DNA of 33,024 bases from Prevotellaceae bacterium (GCA_030531085.1 JAUNOM010000028.1:1-33024); one strand, 5' to 3'; positions 22,478 to 29,612 are shown, counted from the stretch's first letter. Translations and numbers: made by a program. The notes: a model not told the origin generated them from the letters alone.

Positions 22478-23644
22478 ATGACTATAGAAAATGGAAAGAT
22501 AAAGGATATTGTTACAGATATAGATTTTGCTAACGATATTAAACATATCGTGAACTCTGCCAGAGAGTACAGCTACCGTGCAGCAAACTTAATGCAGGTG
22601 GCGTCTAACTGGCTGCTTGGTTGGCGTATTGTGGAGCAGGAACAGCATGGTGAGCGACGGGCAGAATATGGCAAACGTGTGATAGAACAAGCGTCAAAGG
22701 TCTTGACAGAGGAGTTTGGTAAGGGATATAGTGAAACAACATTAAGAGCTTACAGGCTGTTTTACCAGACTTTTCCCAATCTGCAAATTCAGCAGGCGTT
22801 GCCTGCTGAATTCAAAATAGAGTTGGAATCAATTCAGCAGACACTGTCTGCTGAATTGATAAGTGTTGGAAATAATACTACAACAGAGACACAATCGTTG
22901 CCTGTTCAGCTGTCATGGTCGCACTATGAACGCCTTATGCGTGTGAGAGATGCAGAGGCTCGGGAGTGGTATATGAAAGAAGCTGCTCTGGAACAATGGG
23001 ATTATCGTACCCTAAGACGAAATATTGACTCGCAGTATTATTATCGACTTCTGCAAACACCTGATACAAAGAAACACGAAGTGATAGCAGAAATGCAGAC
23101 ATTGACGGCCAACTACCAAAAGGAGAAGGACTCATTTGTAAAGAACCCATTTATTGTAGAGTTTCTGGGACTTAGTCCTAACACCGCTTTCACTGAGACA
23201 AACTTGGAAGAGGCTATCCTTAACCACATAACACGCTTTCTTATGGAAATGGGAAAGGGCTATGCCTTGGTTGCGCGCCAACAGCATATCCATACAGAAG
23301 ACGATGATTATTATATTGATCTTGTGTTCTATAACTATCTGTTGAAATGCTTTGTTCTTGTTGATCTCAAGACAACTAAGGTGTCTTATCAGGATGTTGG
23401 TCAGATGGATATGTATCTTAAGCTGTATGATACGTATAAAAAGACTGATACAGATAATCCAACAATCGGTATTATACTGTGTGCAGAGACAAATACAGAT
23501 GTAGCTCGTTTCTCCTCACTTGCCACAAATAAGCAGATGTATGCAGCAAAGTACTTAACATATATGCCTTCTATTGAGGAGTTGCGAAGGGAAATTGAGC
23601 AGCAGAAAGAGATATATAAATTACAGCATCCCGATGATAAATAA
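22478..23644 (+). CDS. DUF1016 / PDDEXK nuclease family protein (YhcG-type)
   Basis: 388 residues in two domains. Residues 20-100 are the DUF1016 N-terminal domain (W-L-L-G-W-R-I-V-E-Q-E, R-A-E-Y-G-K-R-V, F-G-K-G-Y-S-E-T-T-L-R, F-Y-Q-T-F-P). Residues 141-388 are the PDDEXK nuclease domain, beginning L-S-W-S-H-Y-E-R-L-M-R-V; catalytic candidates are D281 in Y-I-D-L-V-F-Y and the D296-L-K298 pair, where relatives usually have E-L-K. The linker (101-140) is encoded partly by two perfect palindromes. YhcG-type proteins are often found near restriction, toxin and other mobile genes, and their role is unsettled. The GC content is low compared with the core genes, consistent with transfer. Confidence 0.9.
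   Translation: MTIENGKIKDIVTDIDFANDIKHIVNSAREYSYRAANLMQVASNWLLGWRIVEQEQHGERRAEYGKRVIEQASKVLTEEFGKGYSETTLRAYRLFYQTFPNLQIQQALPAEFKIELESIQQTLSAELISVGNNTTTETQSLPVQLSWSHYERLMRVRDAEAREWYMKEAALEQWDYRTLRRNIDSQYYYRLLQTPDTKKHEVIAEMQTLTANYQKEKDSFVKNPFIVEFLGLSPNTAFTETNLEEAILNHITRFLMEMGKGYALVARQQHIHTEDDDYYIDLVFYNYLLKCFVLVDLKTTKVSYQDVGQMDMYLKLYDTYKKTDTDNPTIGIILCAETNTDVARFSSLATNKQMYAAKYLTYMPSIEELRREIEQQKEIYKLQHPDDK
22786..22812. repeat. palindromic element 1 inside the DUF1016 gene
   Basis: Perfect 12-base arms (22786-22797 and 22801-22812, AATTCAGCAGGC and its complement) flank a three-base centre. In frame it encodes I-Q-Q-A-L-P-A-E-F (residues 104-112), right after the conserved F-Y-Q-T-F-P. Confidence 0.95.
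22828..22860. repeat. palindromic element 2 inside the DUF1016 gene
   Basis: Perfect 15-base arms (22828-22842 and 22846-22860) flank a three-base centre. The core AATTCAGCAGAC differs from element 1 by one base. In frame it encodes S-I-Q-Q-T-L-S-A-E-L-I (residues 118-128). Confidence 0.95.
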
Positions 23645-23720
23645 TTATAGAACGGTACAAGTTATATATATATTGTTTTTTTCTGACGTATAGGCACACT
23701 GTAACCTTGGGTGCCTGGTG

Positions 23721-23763
23721 TATAATTTCCGAGACTTCCGCATATTTTATCCTTTATTTATTA
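23721..23763. repeat. repeat A, right copy
   Basis: A near copy of 22188-22231, in the same orientation, located 77 bases after the DUF1016 stop. The pair brackets the DUF1016 gene like the ends of an inserted segment. Confidence 0.88.
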
Positions 23764-23848
23764 AATAAATCACGTCTAAAAACGCAGGAAACAGCAGAAT
23801 AAAGTTTTGGTATTGAGTCTGAAATGATTGTGACAGTCGTTGGCTTTT

Positions 23849-23906
23849 AGTGGCATTGACGTGGAAATTTATACCGTAGATAATAAGAATTTACCACAAT
23901 GCCACT
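23849..23906. repeat. inverted repeat at the antitoxin 3' end
   Basis: AGTGGCATTG (23849-23858) is repeated in inverse at 23897-23906, which overlaps the last codons of the antitoxin gene. It may act as an RNA end structure for the higBA message; no T run is seen. Confidence 0.5.
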
Positions 23907-24226
23907 TTTCCGGCAATGCCCAAGTCAATAGTTGCAGTTGCTACACCCAAAGCCTTGAACACTTTTCTCATTGTAGGAATAGTTATACTGTAACCTCTTT
24001 CCAATCGAGAAATCTGCGCTCTTTTCACTCCAATACGCTCACCAAGTTGCTCTTGGGTCAGGTTCTGTTCTATACGAGCCTTTTTGATGGCCTCGCCCAG
24101 CCTGTAAGCATGTAAAGCTTCATTCACATCACTCTCGAAAGCATCACGTTTTGGAGTGCCAACTTTACCGAAATGCTTGTCAAGTACATCGTCCAATGGG
24201 GTAAGATTCATTTGTGCCATAATCAT
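23891..24226 (-). CDS. HigA/XRE-type antitoxin
   Basis: 111 residues. The C-terminal two thirds form an XRE helix-turn-helix: A-R-I-E-Q-N-L-T-Q-E-Q-L-G-E-R-I-G-V-K-R-A-Q-I-S-R-L-E-R-G. An N-terminal segment (M-N-L-T-P-L-D-D-V-L-D-K-H-F-G) is typical of antitoxins encoded after a RelE/HigB toxin. Such proteins bind and block the toxin and repress the shared promoter. The ATG at 24226 overlaps the toxin stop as ATGA, which supports translational coupling; an ATG at 24220 is also possible. The gene is intact although its toxin partner is interrupted. Confidence 0.88.
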   Translation of the reverse strand: MIMAQMNLTPLDDVLDKHFGKVGTPKRDAFESDVNEALHAYRLGEAIKKARIEQNLTQEQLGERIGVKRAQISRLERGYSITIPTMRKVFKALGVATATIDLGIAGKVALW

Positions 24227-24561
24227 TTGGTTTTGAAATATTCTTTTCTTATAGCTTCCGCTTTCGCTATTTCCTTACTTGGTGTCTTTTGGATTTTCTT
24301 AATGATGCCGTGTGTGGCAATCACCAATGTTTCTTTGTCTTTATCCCAAAAGGCAAATAAGCGATAAGCCGTTTTATTATATAATGTTCAGAACTCCCAT
24401 ATTTCCGAATTCTCTAACTTCTTAAAAAGTTCTTTGTTGCGTTCACCATCTGCAACACGCTTGATGTTGTAGTATATCTTATAGGCTACTGTTTCGGGTA
24501 AACTTTCAATGAAGTCTTGTGCCTCGTCTGTCAAAACAAGTCGGAATATATTTTGTGTCAT
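24223..24561 (-). pseudogene. RelE/HigB-type toxin gene interrupted by a TGA codon
   Basis: From the ATG at 24561 the frame reads M-T-Q-N-I-F-R-L-V-L-T-D-E-A and continues through N-S-E-I-W-E-F to a TGA at 24390-24388 (codon 58). It then goes on in the same frame with T-L-Y-N-K-T-A-Y-R-L-F-A-F-W-D, V-I-A-T-H-G-I-I-K-K and Q-K-T-P-S-K-E-I to a final TGA at 24225-24223, 112 codons in all. Relatives have Arg after W-E-F; CGA to TGA is a single C-to-T change. The rest of the gene shows no frameshift or second stop, so the break looks recent. As it stands, only a 57-residue fragment without the core toxin strands would be made. Confidence 0.88.
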
Positions 24562-24579
24562 ACATCTTTATCTTGCATA

Positions 24580-24587
24580 CAAAGGTA
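24580..24587 (-). promoter_or_regulatory. promoter element of the toxin-antitoxin pair
   Basis: TACCTTTG on the minus strand (24587-24580) lies 19 bases upstream of the toxin ATG. There is no TTG at the expected distance. Autorepression by the antitoxin would be expected here. Confidence 0.55.
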
Positions 24588-24847
24588 AATATTGTGTTTC
24601 ATAAATAAGAAACATTATAAAGAAAAAGACACCATTTCCCCTCTTTTTAACATTTACAGAAAGTATAATTGCGTATAAGAAACTTGTTTTTATACCCTTG
24701 CTCATAAAGAATCCGCAGACTGATAATAAAATCTAAAAACAAATTGTTTTATCTTTTATCAGCATAATTGTCGTACCTTTGCCAAAAGAAAAAAGTTGCT
24801 TGATAAGCTATTTATAACAAATTAGCATGATTTTGAACAAAAAAAAC
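24588..24847. other. AT-rich intergenic region
   Basis: No gene is seen. An imperfect inverted repeat of CTGATAA words spans 24719-24761. A TACCTTTG element on the plus strand (24774-24781) lacks a proper TTG and is followed by no gene before the next promoter at 24848. Confidence 0.55.
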
Positions 24848-24883
24848 TTGTGGGGTTGGTAAAAAAGTATTAACTTTGCTGCA
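24836..24883 (+). repeat. repeat B, right copy, containing a promoter
   Basis: A near copy of 22231-22276 in the same orientation. The two copies carry the same promoter but lead into different downstream sequences. Confidence 0.9.
24848..24878 (+). promoter_or_regulatory. promoter upstream of a structured leader
   Basis: TTG (24848-24850), 20 bases, TAACTTTG (24871-24878). Transcription would start near 24885. The first annotated gene downstream begins only at 25192. Confidence 0.85.
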
Positions 24884-24884
24884 C

Positions 24885-25191
24885 TTTCCGGGAGAAATCG
24901 GAGGGTGCAAGGGAGCGTAGTGTGCTTTTTTCTCTGTTTAACCGAAATCGCCAAATTTCATCAATCAGAACAGAAAGGGGAATGACTCACGACGTCTTTC
25001 GTTGTATTTGCACGAATGCGCATTCGGCTCCACGCCGTAATGCCTGGGCATATACGGCGTGGATGAGGTGTATTTGTTTGTTTTTCTGTTTGGGGCGTTT
25101 GGCGATGCCCGGTTAGATGAATGAACAGTTACGGCAGCATCCGCGCTTCTTTGTATATATTTTTGTACAGGGAATTGTCAATAAGTAGATT
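24885..25191 (+). ncRNA. long structured leader or non-coding RNA
   Basis: This stretch of about 300 bases follows a consensus promoter. It has a hairpin at 24880-24909 (11 pairs), a run of six T at 24925-24931, a 14-base perfect palindrome at 25013-25026, and a strong hairpin at 25029-25063 (11 pairs plus an inner five-pair stem). A T-rich stretch follows that hairpin. A 64-codon frame at 24922-25116 overlaps these structures and resembles no known protein, so an RNA function or a leader of the HTH gene is more likely. Confidence 0.45.
25029..25063 (+). terminator. strong hairpin, possible terminator
   Basis: TCCACGCCGTA (25029-25039) pairs with 25053-25063, and ATGCC/GGCAT form an inner stem. 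The next 25 bases are T-rich but interrupted by G. It could end a short RNA begun at about 24885, or act as an attenuator for the HTH gene. Confidence 0.5.
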
Positions 25192-25422
25192 ATGCACATT
25201 GGAAATGTTTTGCGGCAGAGGCTGAAGACGGACGGCAAGAGCGTGGTATGGCTGGCGCGCGAGCTGGGCTGTCACCGTACTAATGTGTATAACCTGTTTG
25301 ACAAGTACAGCATAGACACGCAGCAACTGCAGCGTATCAGCGTCATTATGCGCTATAACTTCTTTAAACTGTATTGTGAGGACACTGAGAGAAAGATTGA
25401 TGAGGATAAGGGCAGAGTGTAG
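25192..25422 (+). CDS. small helix-turn-helix protein
   Basis: 76 residues, mostly an XRE-like DNA-binding domain: V-L-R-Q-R-L-K-T-D-G-K-S-V-V-W-L-A-R-E-L-G for the first helices, C-H-R-T-N-V-Y-N-L-F-D-K for the recognition region, then L-Q-R-I-S-V-I-M-R-Y-N-F-F-K-L-Y. Single-domain proteins of this type are common in Bacteroidales and their targets are unknown. The likely promoter is repeat B at 24848. A pectinesterase gene follows on the other strand; no functional link is evident. Confidence 0.85.
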   Translation: MHIGNVLRQRLKTDGKSVVWLARELGCHRTNVYNLFDKYSIDTQQLQRISVIMRYNFFKLYCEDTERKIDEDKGRV

Positions 25423-25486
25423 TCTGCTGCTATACATGTAGTGTTATCCGCTACATTGTCTTCCTGTTTCATTAAGTTATTATGCC

Positions 25487-25494
25487 TACCTTTG
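25487..25494 (+). promoter_or_regulatory. promoter element of a putative small RNA
   Basis: TACCTTTG on the plus strand. At 23 bases upstream the sequence is CTG rather than TTG, so the upstream element is only a partial match. Confidence 0.5.
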
Positions 25495-25500
25495 CAGAAC

Positions 25501-25615
25501 TTAAGATAATTAAGTTAGTGAAATTATTGTACACCGTCTGACAATGGTGTATGACTGCCGCGGTGGCGGCGGAAAAGAATAACGCAGACCGGCTGTGAAG
25601 CTCGTCTGCGTTTTC
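25501..25615 (+). ncRNA. candidate small RNA
   Basis: The roughly 110 bases between the promoter element and the terminator contain no reading frame. They hold three stems: TACACC/GGTGTA (25530-25535, 25546-25551), GCCGC/GCGGC with a four-base loop (25557-25561, 25566-25570) and the terminator stem. Promoter, compact structure and terminator together suggest a small RNA. I do not recognise its family. Confidence 0.5.
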
Positions 25616-25618
25616 TTC
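25575..25618. terminator. bidirectional terminator
   Basis: AACGCAGAC (25581-25589) pairs with GTCTGCGTT (25604-25612). A-rich bases on the left and T-rich bases on the right make it usable in both directions: for the putative small RNA and for the pectinesterase gene, whose stop is at 25641. Confidence 0.8.
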
Positions 25619-25640
25619 TGTCAGGGTCATATCTTTTTAC

Positions 25641-26618
25641 CTATTGGTTCGTCTTGTACCACTCCGGCTTGTCGTTGTCTGCCAGAACCTTGTCTATGGT
25701 GTAGTCGGACGGTGTGATTTTCCTCGCCCATGCCACACGGCGGCTGGTGTCAACGGGCTTGCCCTTCTCGTCAATGGAGCCGCTTTCAGCGTAGAATGCC
25801 GTCTTCTCCTTCTCCACACCCCAGTTGTGCCACCCCTCTGGTGTGATGTGGCTGCCCATGGTGCAGTCTATGAATACGGTGTGGGCGTATGGTCTCCATG
25901 GTCTGCCAAGCATCACCTTCTCAACTCCCGGGGCGGCGGTGAGGCGGCATCTGTTGAACACATAGCCGTATTTCACATCCTGTAGCGTAGAGGCGGCGGT
26001 GAGATAGCCGCGCCCTATGCTGCGTATCTCGCAGTTGTCGAAGTAACACGTGGATGCTCCGAAGATGAAGTCTACCGTCCCTTCGACATAGCAGTTTCTG
26101 TAAAGTTGTTTGGAGTGCTTGCCGTATGTGTACAGAGTGTCCTGGAAACCCTTGAAGCGGCAGTTGGTGAATACGGCCCTGTCGCCGCTGACAAACATGG
26201 CAACGGCCTGGCCTACCGGCCCGGAAGTGTTGCTGAAGGTGATGTTCTCGGCGTGGAAGTCAGGCCCGTAGACATAGAAGGACGATGAGCCGGAGGTGCC
26301 TTTGTTCTCGCCGAAGCGGTTGGGCTTGGAGGCATAGTCGTCGTATGTGAGCACGGTGCCGTCCACGCTCTCGCCTATCAGCGTTACGTTCTGCTTGCTT
26401 TCCGCCAGCACTATCTTCTCCTTGTAGACGCCATTGCGTATGTATATGCGCGTCTCGCCGGCCTTGCGGTAGTCGGGTACGGCGTTGATGGCCTCCTGTA
26501 CTGTGGTGTAGTCGCCGCTACCGTCCTGTGATACGATGATGTCGTACTTGCTTCCCGTTTGCGCCATGGTGATAATGGCGGTAAGAAGCATGATGATGAG
26601 TGATGTGGTTCTTTTCAT
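25641..26618 (-). CDS. pectinesterase (carbohydrate esterase family 8)
   Basis: 325 residues with a signal peptide (cleavage near T-M-A, residue 19), so it acts in the periplasm or at the surface. It would remove methyl esters from pectin as a step in plant-fibre use. The CE8 catalytic set is visible: G-Q-A-V-A (Gln), G-F-Q-D-T-L-Y (Asp), V-E-G-T-V-D-F-I-F-G (Asp) and L-G-R-P-W-R (Arg). The right-handed beta-helix pattern fills the rest. No polygalacturonase, SusC/SusD pair or other pectin gene is near, which is unusual for this phylum. It lies nine bases after the NigD-like lipoprotein gene. Confidence 0.95.
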   Translation of the reverse strand: MKRTTSLIIMLLTAIITMAQTGSKYDIIVSQDGSGDYTTVQEAINAVPDYRKAGETRIYIRNGVYKEKIVLAESKQNVTLIGESVDGTVLTYDDYASKPNRFGENKGTSGSSSFYVYGPDFHAENITFSNTSGPVGQAVAMFVSGDRAVFTNCRFKGFQDTLYTYGKHSKQLYRNCYVEGTVDFIFGASTCYFDNCEIRSIGRGYLTAASTLQDVKYGYVFNRCRLTAAPGVEKVMLGRPWRPYAHTVFIDCTMGSHITPEGWHNWGVEKEKTAFYAESGSIDEKGKPVDTSRRVAWARKITPSDYTIDKVLADNDKPEWYKTNQ

Positions 26619-26627
26619 TTCTGTCGG

Positions 26628-27341
26628 TTAGTTATGGTTATCGGTGCTTGTTATGAATTTCCTTGTTACCGTACCGCCGTATGTGCGCATGGTGACGCAT
26701 ACGGTGTCCGGCTGCATTGCGGGGTCGTCAGCGTATGGTATGGTAAGGTCTCTGGTGGAGAGGCTTATATGCAGCTCCTCCGTGTAGTATTCCGGTACGC
26801 CGGCCTGGTCATGGTATAGTGACAGGAAGAGCGCCGCGCGCCCCGCAGTGTGTATGGAGTCGCGCACTATCTGTATCAGCTGCCTGCCGTTGTCCGCCTC
26901 GCTGTTGCCGCACATCACGCCTAAGTGCAGGTTGATGTACCGTCCGTTGCGTGACTTCCACATACTGATCAGCTTGACAGGGTCGGTCTTCATGCCGGTT
27001 ATCTCACTCCTGTCGTGCGGTGTCAGTACGGTGACTGGAGTCGTGCCGAGCAGCTCTATTGGTGACGTCTGTTCGCGGAGGTTGTAGTGCAACAGTGCCC
27101 GCAGCAGGGTGTCGCGCGGCATTGACAGGCTGACGGACAGCCCCTCAGGTGGTACAAGCTCCATGTCATCGTCCGTTATGATACTGGTTACGGCACCTTT
27201 TCTTACAGTTATGTCTGCATAGTCAGCGCGCATATACGACAGACCGCCGTCTCCCGTCTCGTAAGGTGTGCTCTCGCAAGACGGCAGTGCGGCGGCCATG
27301 CCTGCTGCCATTATATATAATATGGTGTGATGAAGTCTCAT
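26628..27341 (-). CDS. lipoprotein, probably NigD-like
   Basis: 237 residues. The lipoprotein signal ends in L-P-S-C at residue 22. The mature part has an N-terminal beta region (A-D-Y-A-D-I-T-V-R-K-G-A-V-T-S-I-I-T-D-D) and a C-terminal region with many short strands (L-H-L-G-V-M-C-G, E-E-L-H-I-S-L-S-T-R). This resembles the two-domain NigD-like lipoproteins of Bacteroidales, whose function is not established; the match is from memory and weaker than for other genes here. It sits in a minus-strand series with the acyltransferase five bases upstream and pectinesterase downstream. Confidence 0.65.
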   Translation of the reverse strand: MRLHHTILYIMAAGMAAALPSCESTPYETGDGGLSYMRADYADITVRKGAVTSIITDDDMELVPPEGLSVSLSMPRDTLLRALLHYNLREQTSPIELLGTTPVTVLTPHDRSEITGMKTDPVKLISMWKSRNGRYINLHLGVMCGNSEADNGRQLIQIVRDSIHTAGRAALFLSLYHDQAGVPEYYTEELHISLSTRDLTIPYADDPAMQPDTVCVTMRTYGGTVTRKFITSTDNHN

Positions 27342-27346
27342 TCCCC

Positions 27347-28552
27347 TTATGCGTCATTGTCCTTTGCGGCAAGATAGTTGCGTGCCGGATTGGCGTACAT
27401 GGTGAGTATGCGTTCGCGCAGGAACGGTATATCGGGATTGGGTACCCTTACCTTGGACAGCTGGCCTTTGATATACTTCTCGAAAGTCTGTCTGTCCTTG
27501 TTGGAATAGCGCTGGCTGTGGTCGGTGCCGTCCAGCTCGTCCATGGCAATCCAGTTGCACGGGTACAGCCGGTAGCGTGAGTGTATCTCCCTGTCGATAT
27601 GCTCCGCCACGATGCGGAACACCTCCTTCTTGGGCAGTGTGCGGTCTATCGTGTCCAGCCACGGGTCTATACATGGCGCCACCTCATAGTGTACACGCCC
27701 CTTCTTGCCGAATATTCCCGTCTTCATGTTGTTCAAGTCATCGCCTTTTGACTTCTTCCACCCCTGCACGTCACGCTTGAACTGGAACTCCTCCGCCTTC
27801 AGATAGTCGCAGGGATCGTACTCGTAGGAGATGGCAAGCGGCGCTATGTGCAGATGCTTCAGCGCCTCTATGACGCTGCCTCCTGCCGTAATGCCGTCCT
27901 GTTTCGTAACTTCCGGCGGTGCGCCGAGACAGAACATCTTCAGCACTGCGTCCTGTGTGCGGTCGTCCGAGTCCTTGGCGCGCCCCTCGCGCTGCGCTAT
28001 CCAGATGTTCTCCTGCTTCTCGTTGACGGCATAGTGTATGTACTGGCTCATGAGCATGGATGAACGCATCATCTCGTGTGCGGTCAGTCCGCGGCGTACT
28101 GTGAAGGCCTTGTTCATGCGCACCAGCTTCTTTATCCACGGATAGATAAGCAGGTTGTCGCCGATACCTATCTCCACGGTGCGGTCAAAGCCGTTCTCAA
28201 ACAGCGCGACGTCAAGGAATGCGGAGTCAAGGACTATGTCACGGTGGTTGGAAAGGAAGATGTAGCGGCCGTGCTTGTCCAGTTCTCCGGGGTAGTTGAA
28301 GGTAAGCCCTTTCGTGCACTTCCATATAATGAAGCGCACAATGGGCTTCATTATGCGTATCTGGAAGTCCTGCGAGGTTCTGACACCACGGTATAGCAGG
28401 CGCAGTGTGCTGTTGCGCAGAGCCTTCGGCATACCGGGTACCAGACTCTTCAGTACATGGTTGAACTGTCTGTCCTCAAGCAGCTCGTTGAATATTACGG
28501 GCATCTCGTCCTCATTGTATGGACGAATATCGTTGAATTCGTTAGGAGTCAT
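27347..28552 (-). CDS. PlsC-like glycerol-3-phosphate/lysophospholipid acyltransferase
   Basis: 401 residues. The acyltransferase motif H-x4-D appears as N-H-R-D-I-V-L-D-S near residue 120. The third block, I-W-I-A-Q-R-E-G-R-A-K-D, follows at the usual distance. The protein is longer than typical PlsC and fits the group of 1-acyl-glycerol-3-phosphate acyltransferases common in Bacteroidota, acting at the inner membrane in phospholipid synthesis. The precise acyl acceptor is unknown. A TTG at 28573 would overlap ddl by four bases; the ATG at 28552, 18 bases after the ddl stop, is preferred. Confidence 0.85.
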   Translation of the reverse strand: MTPNEFNDIRPYNEDEMPVIFNELLEDRQFNHVLKSLVPGMPKALRNSTLRLLYRGVRTSQDFQIRIMKPIVRFIIWKCTKGLTFNYPGELDKHGRYIFLSNHRDIVLDSAFLDVALFENGFDRTVEIGIGDNLLIYPWIKKLVRMNKAFTVRRGLTAHEMMRSSMLMSQYIHYAVNEKQENIWIAQREGRAKDSDDRTQDAVLKMFCLGAPPEVTKQDGITAGGSVIEALKHLHIAPLAISYEYDPCDYLKAEEFQFKRDVQGWKKSKGDDLNNMKTGIFGKKGRVHYEVAPCIDPWLDTIDRTLPKKEVFRIVAEHIDREIHSRYRLYPCNWIAMDELDGTDHSQRYSNKDRQTFEKYIKGQLSKVRVPNPDIPFLRERILTMYANPARNYLAAKDNDA

Positions 28553-28569
28553 CTCTGTATACGCTTGTC

Positions 28570-29562
28570 TCAAAACTGGTTTTCCACAATCTCTGCCAGC
28601 ACATCACCCATGTCCAGGCCGGCTGCACGTACCTGTTGGGGAATGAAGGAGGTGGCGGTCATGCCGGGAGTGGTGTTTATCTCAAGCATATTGATCTTGT
28701 CTGTACCGTCGGCATTCTTGCTTATTATGTAATCAATGCGTATTATGCCGTTGGCGTGCAGTATGTCATAGATGGCCGATGTGACCTTTGCCACACGCTC
28801 TGCCGTCTCTGGTGCGAGGCGTGCGGGGGTGATCTCCTTCACCTGTCCGTTGTACTTCGCGTTGTAATCAAAGAACTCGTTCTCTGTCACCACCTCTGTA
28901 GCGGGGAGCACCACGCTCTTGTCCCTGGTCTTATATACACCCTGTGAGATCTCGATACCTGTCAGCAGACTCTCAATCATTACCGTGTCACTCTCGCAGA
29001 AGGCCTTGTCCAGTGCGGATGGCAGCTGTGCGAATGTCTTTACCTTGCTGACACCGAAGCTGGAACCGTCTGCGGCAGGCTTCACAAAGCATGGAAAACC
29101 AACCGTGCTCTGTATGCTTTCCTCTGTCAGACTGTGCTCCTCACCATGGCGCACCAGTATGCTGTCGGCCACGCTGACGCCGAACTGGCGCAGGTAGTTG
29201 TTGGTTACGAACTTGTCAAAGGTCATGGCTTCAACCAGTACGCTGCTTGTGGAGTAGGGCAGGTGCAGCAGTTCAAAGTAGCCCTGCAGCAGTCCGTTCT
29301 CTCCCGGAGTGCCGTGTATGGTGATGTAGGCGTAGTCAAAGGTTCTGCGTCTGCCGTCCATCATGAACGAGAAGTCGTTGCGGTCAATTCGTGATGTGCT
29401 GCCGTCTGGCAGGTTGACGTGCCAGTCAAGCCCCTTGATGTCAACGATGAACACATCATACTTGTCTTTGTTGAAGAAAGAGTAGACACCTGCTCCGGAA
29501 CGCAGTGACACGTCATGCTCGGATGAGTCGCCACCGCAGATTACAGCTATTGTACGTTTCAT
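28570..29562 (-). CDS. ddl: D-alanine--D-alanine ligase
   Basis: 330 residues with an ATP-grasp fold. The enzyme joins two D-alanines for the peptidoglycan stem peptide. Motifs: A-V-I-C-G-G-D-S-S-E-H-D-V-S at the N-terminus, H-G-T-P-G-E-N-G-L-L-Q-G near residue 84, F-V-K-P-A-A-D-G-S-S-F-G-V for the ATP loop, and N-M-L-E-I-N-T-T-P-G-M-T near the end. The many Bacteroidota ligases with G-E-D at the second motif have P-G-E-N here. It leads the series ddl - acyltransferase - lipoprotein - pectinesterase. Confidence 0.96.
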   Translation of the reverse strand: MKRTIAVICGGDSSEHDVSLRSGAGVYSFFNKDKYDVFIVDIKGLDWHVNLPDGSTSRIDRNDFSFMMDGRRRTFDYAYITIHGTPGENGLLQGYFELLHLPYSTSSVLVEAMTFDKFVTNNYLRQFGVSVADSILVRHGEEHSLTEESIQSTVGFPCFVKPAADGSSFGVSKVKTFAQLPSALDKAFCESDTVMIESLLTGIEISQGVYKTRDKSVVLPATEVVTENEFFDYNAKYNGQVKEITPARLAPETAERVAKVTSAIYDILHANGIIRIDYIISKNADGTDKINMLEINTTPGMTATSFIPQQVRAAGLDMGDVLAEIVENQF

Positions 29563-29612
29563 GTATATGTTTTTATTGTACTATGTTTGATTGTATGTAG
29601 GTATTCAGCGGA

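Noticed and set aside
22786-22860. Terminators inside the DUF1016 gene
   Set aside because: The hairpins lack T runs and stay in frame in a gene whose nuclease domain is intact downstream.
22188-24883. Insertion sequence or transposon ending in the A and B repeats
   Set aside because: No transposase or integrase is present, and the repeats are direct, imperfect and nested, so a simple element boundary is not supported.
24922-25116. Plus-strand reading frame of 64 codons
   Set aside because: It runs through two strong palindromes and a T run, and its composition (many Cys, Trp, Arg) resembles chance translation; RNA structure is the better reading.
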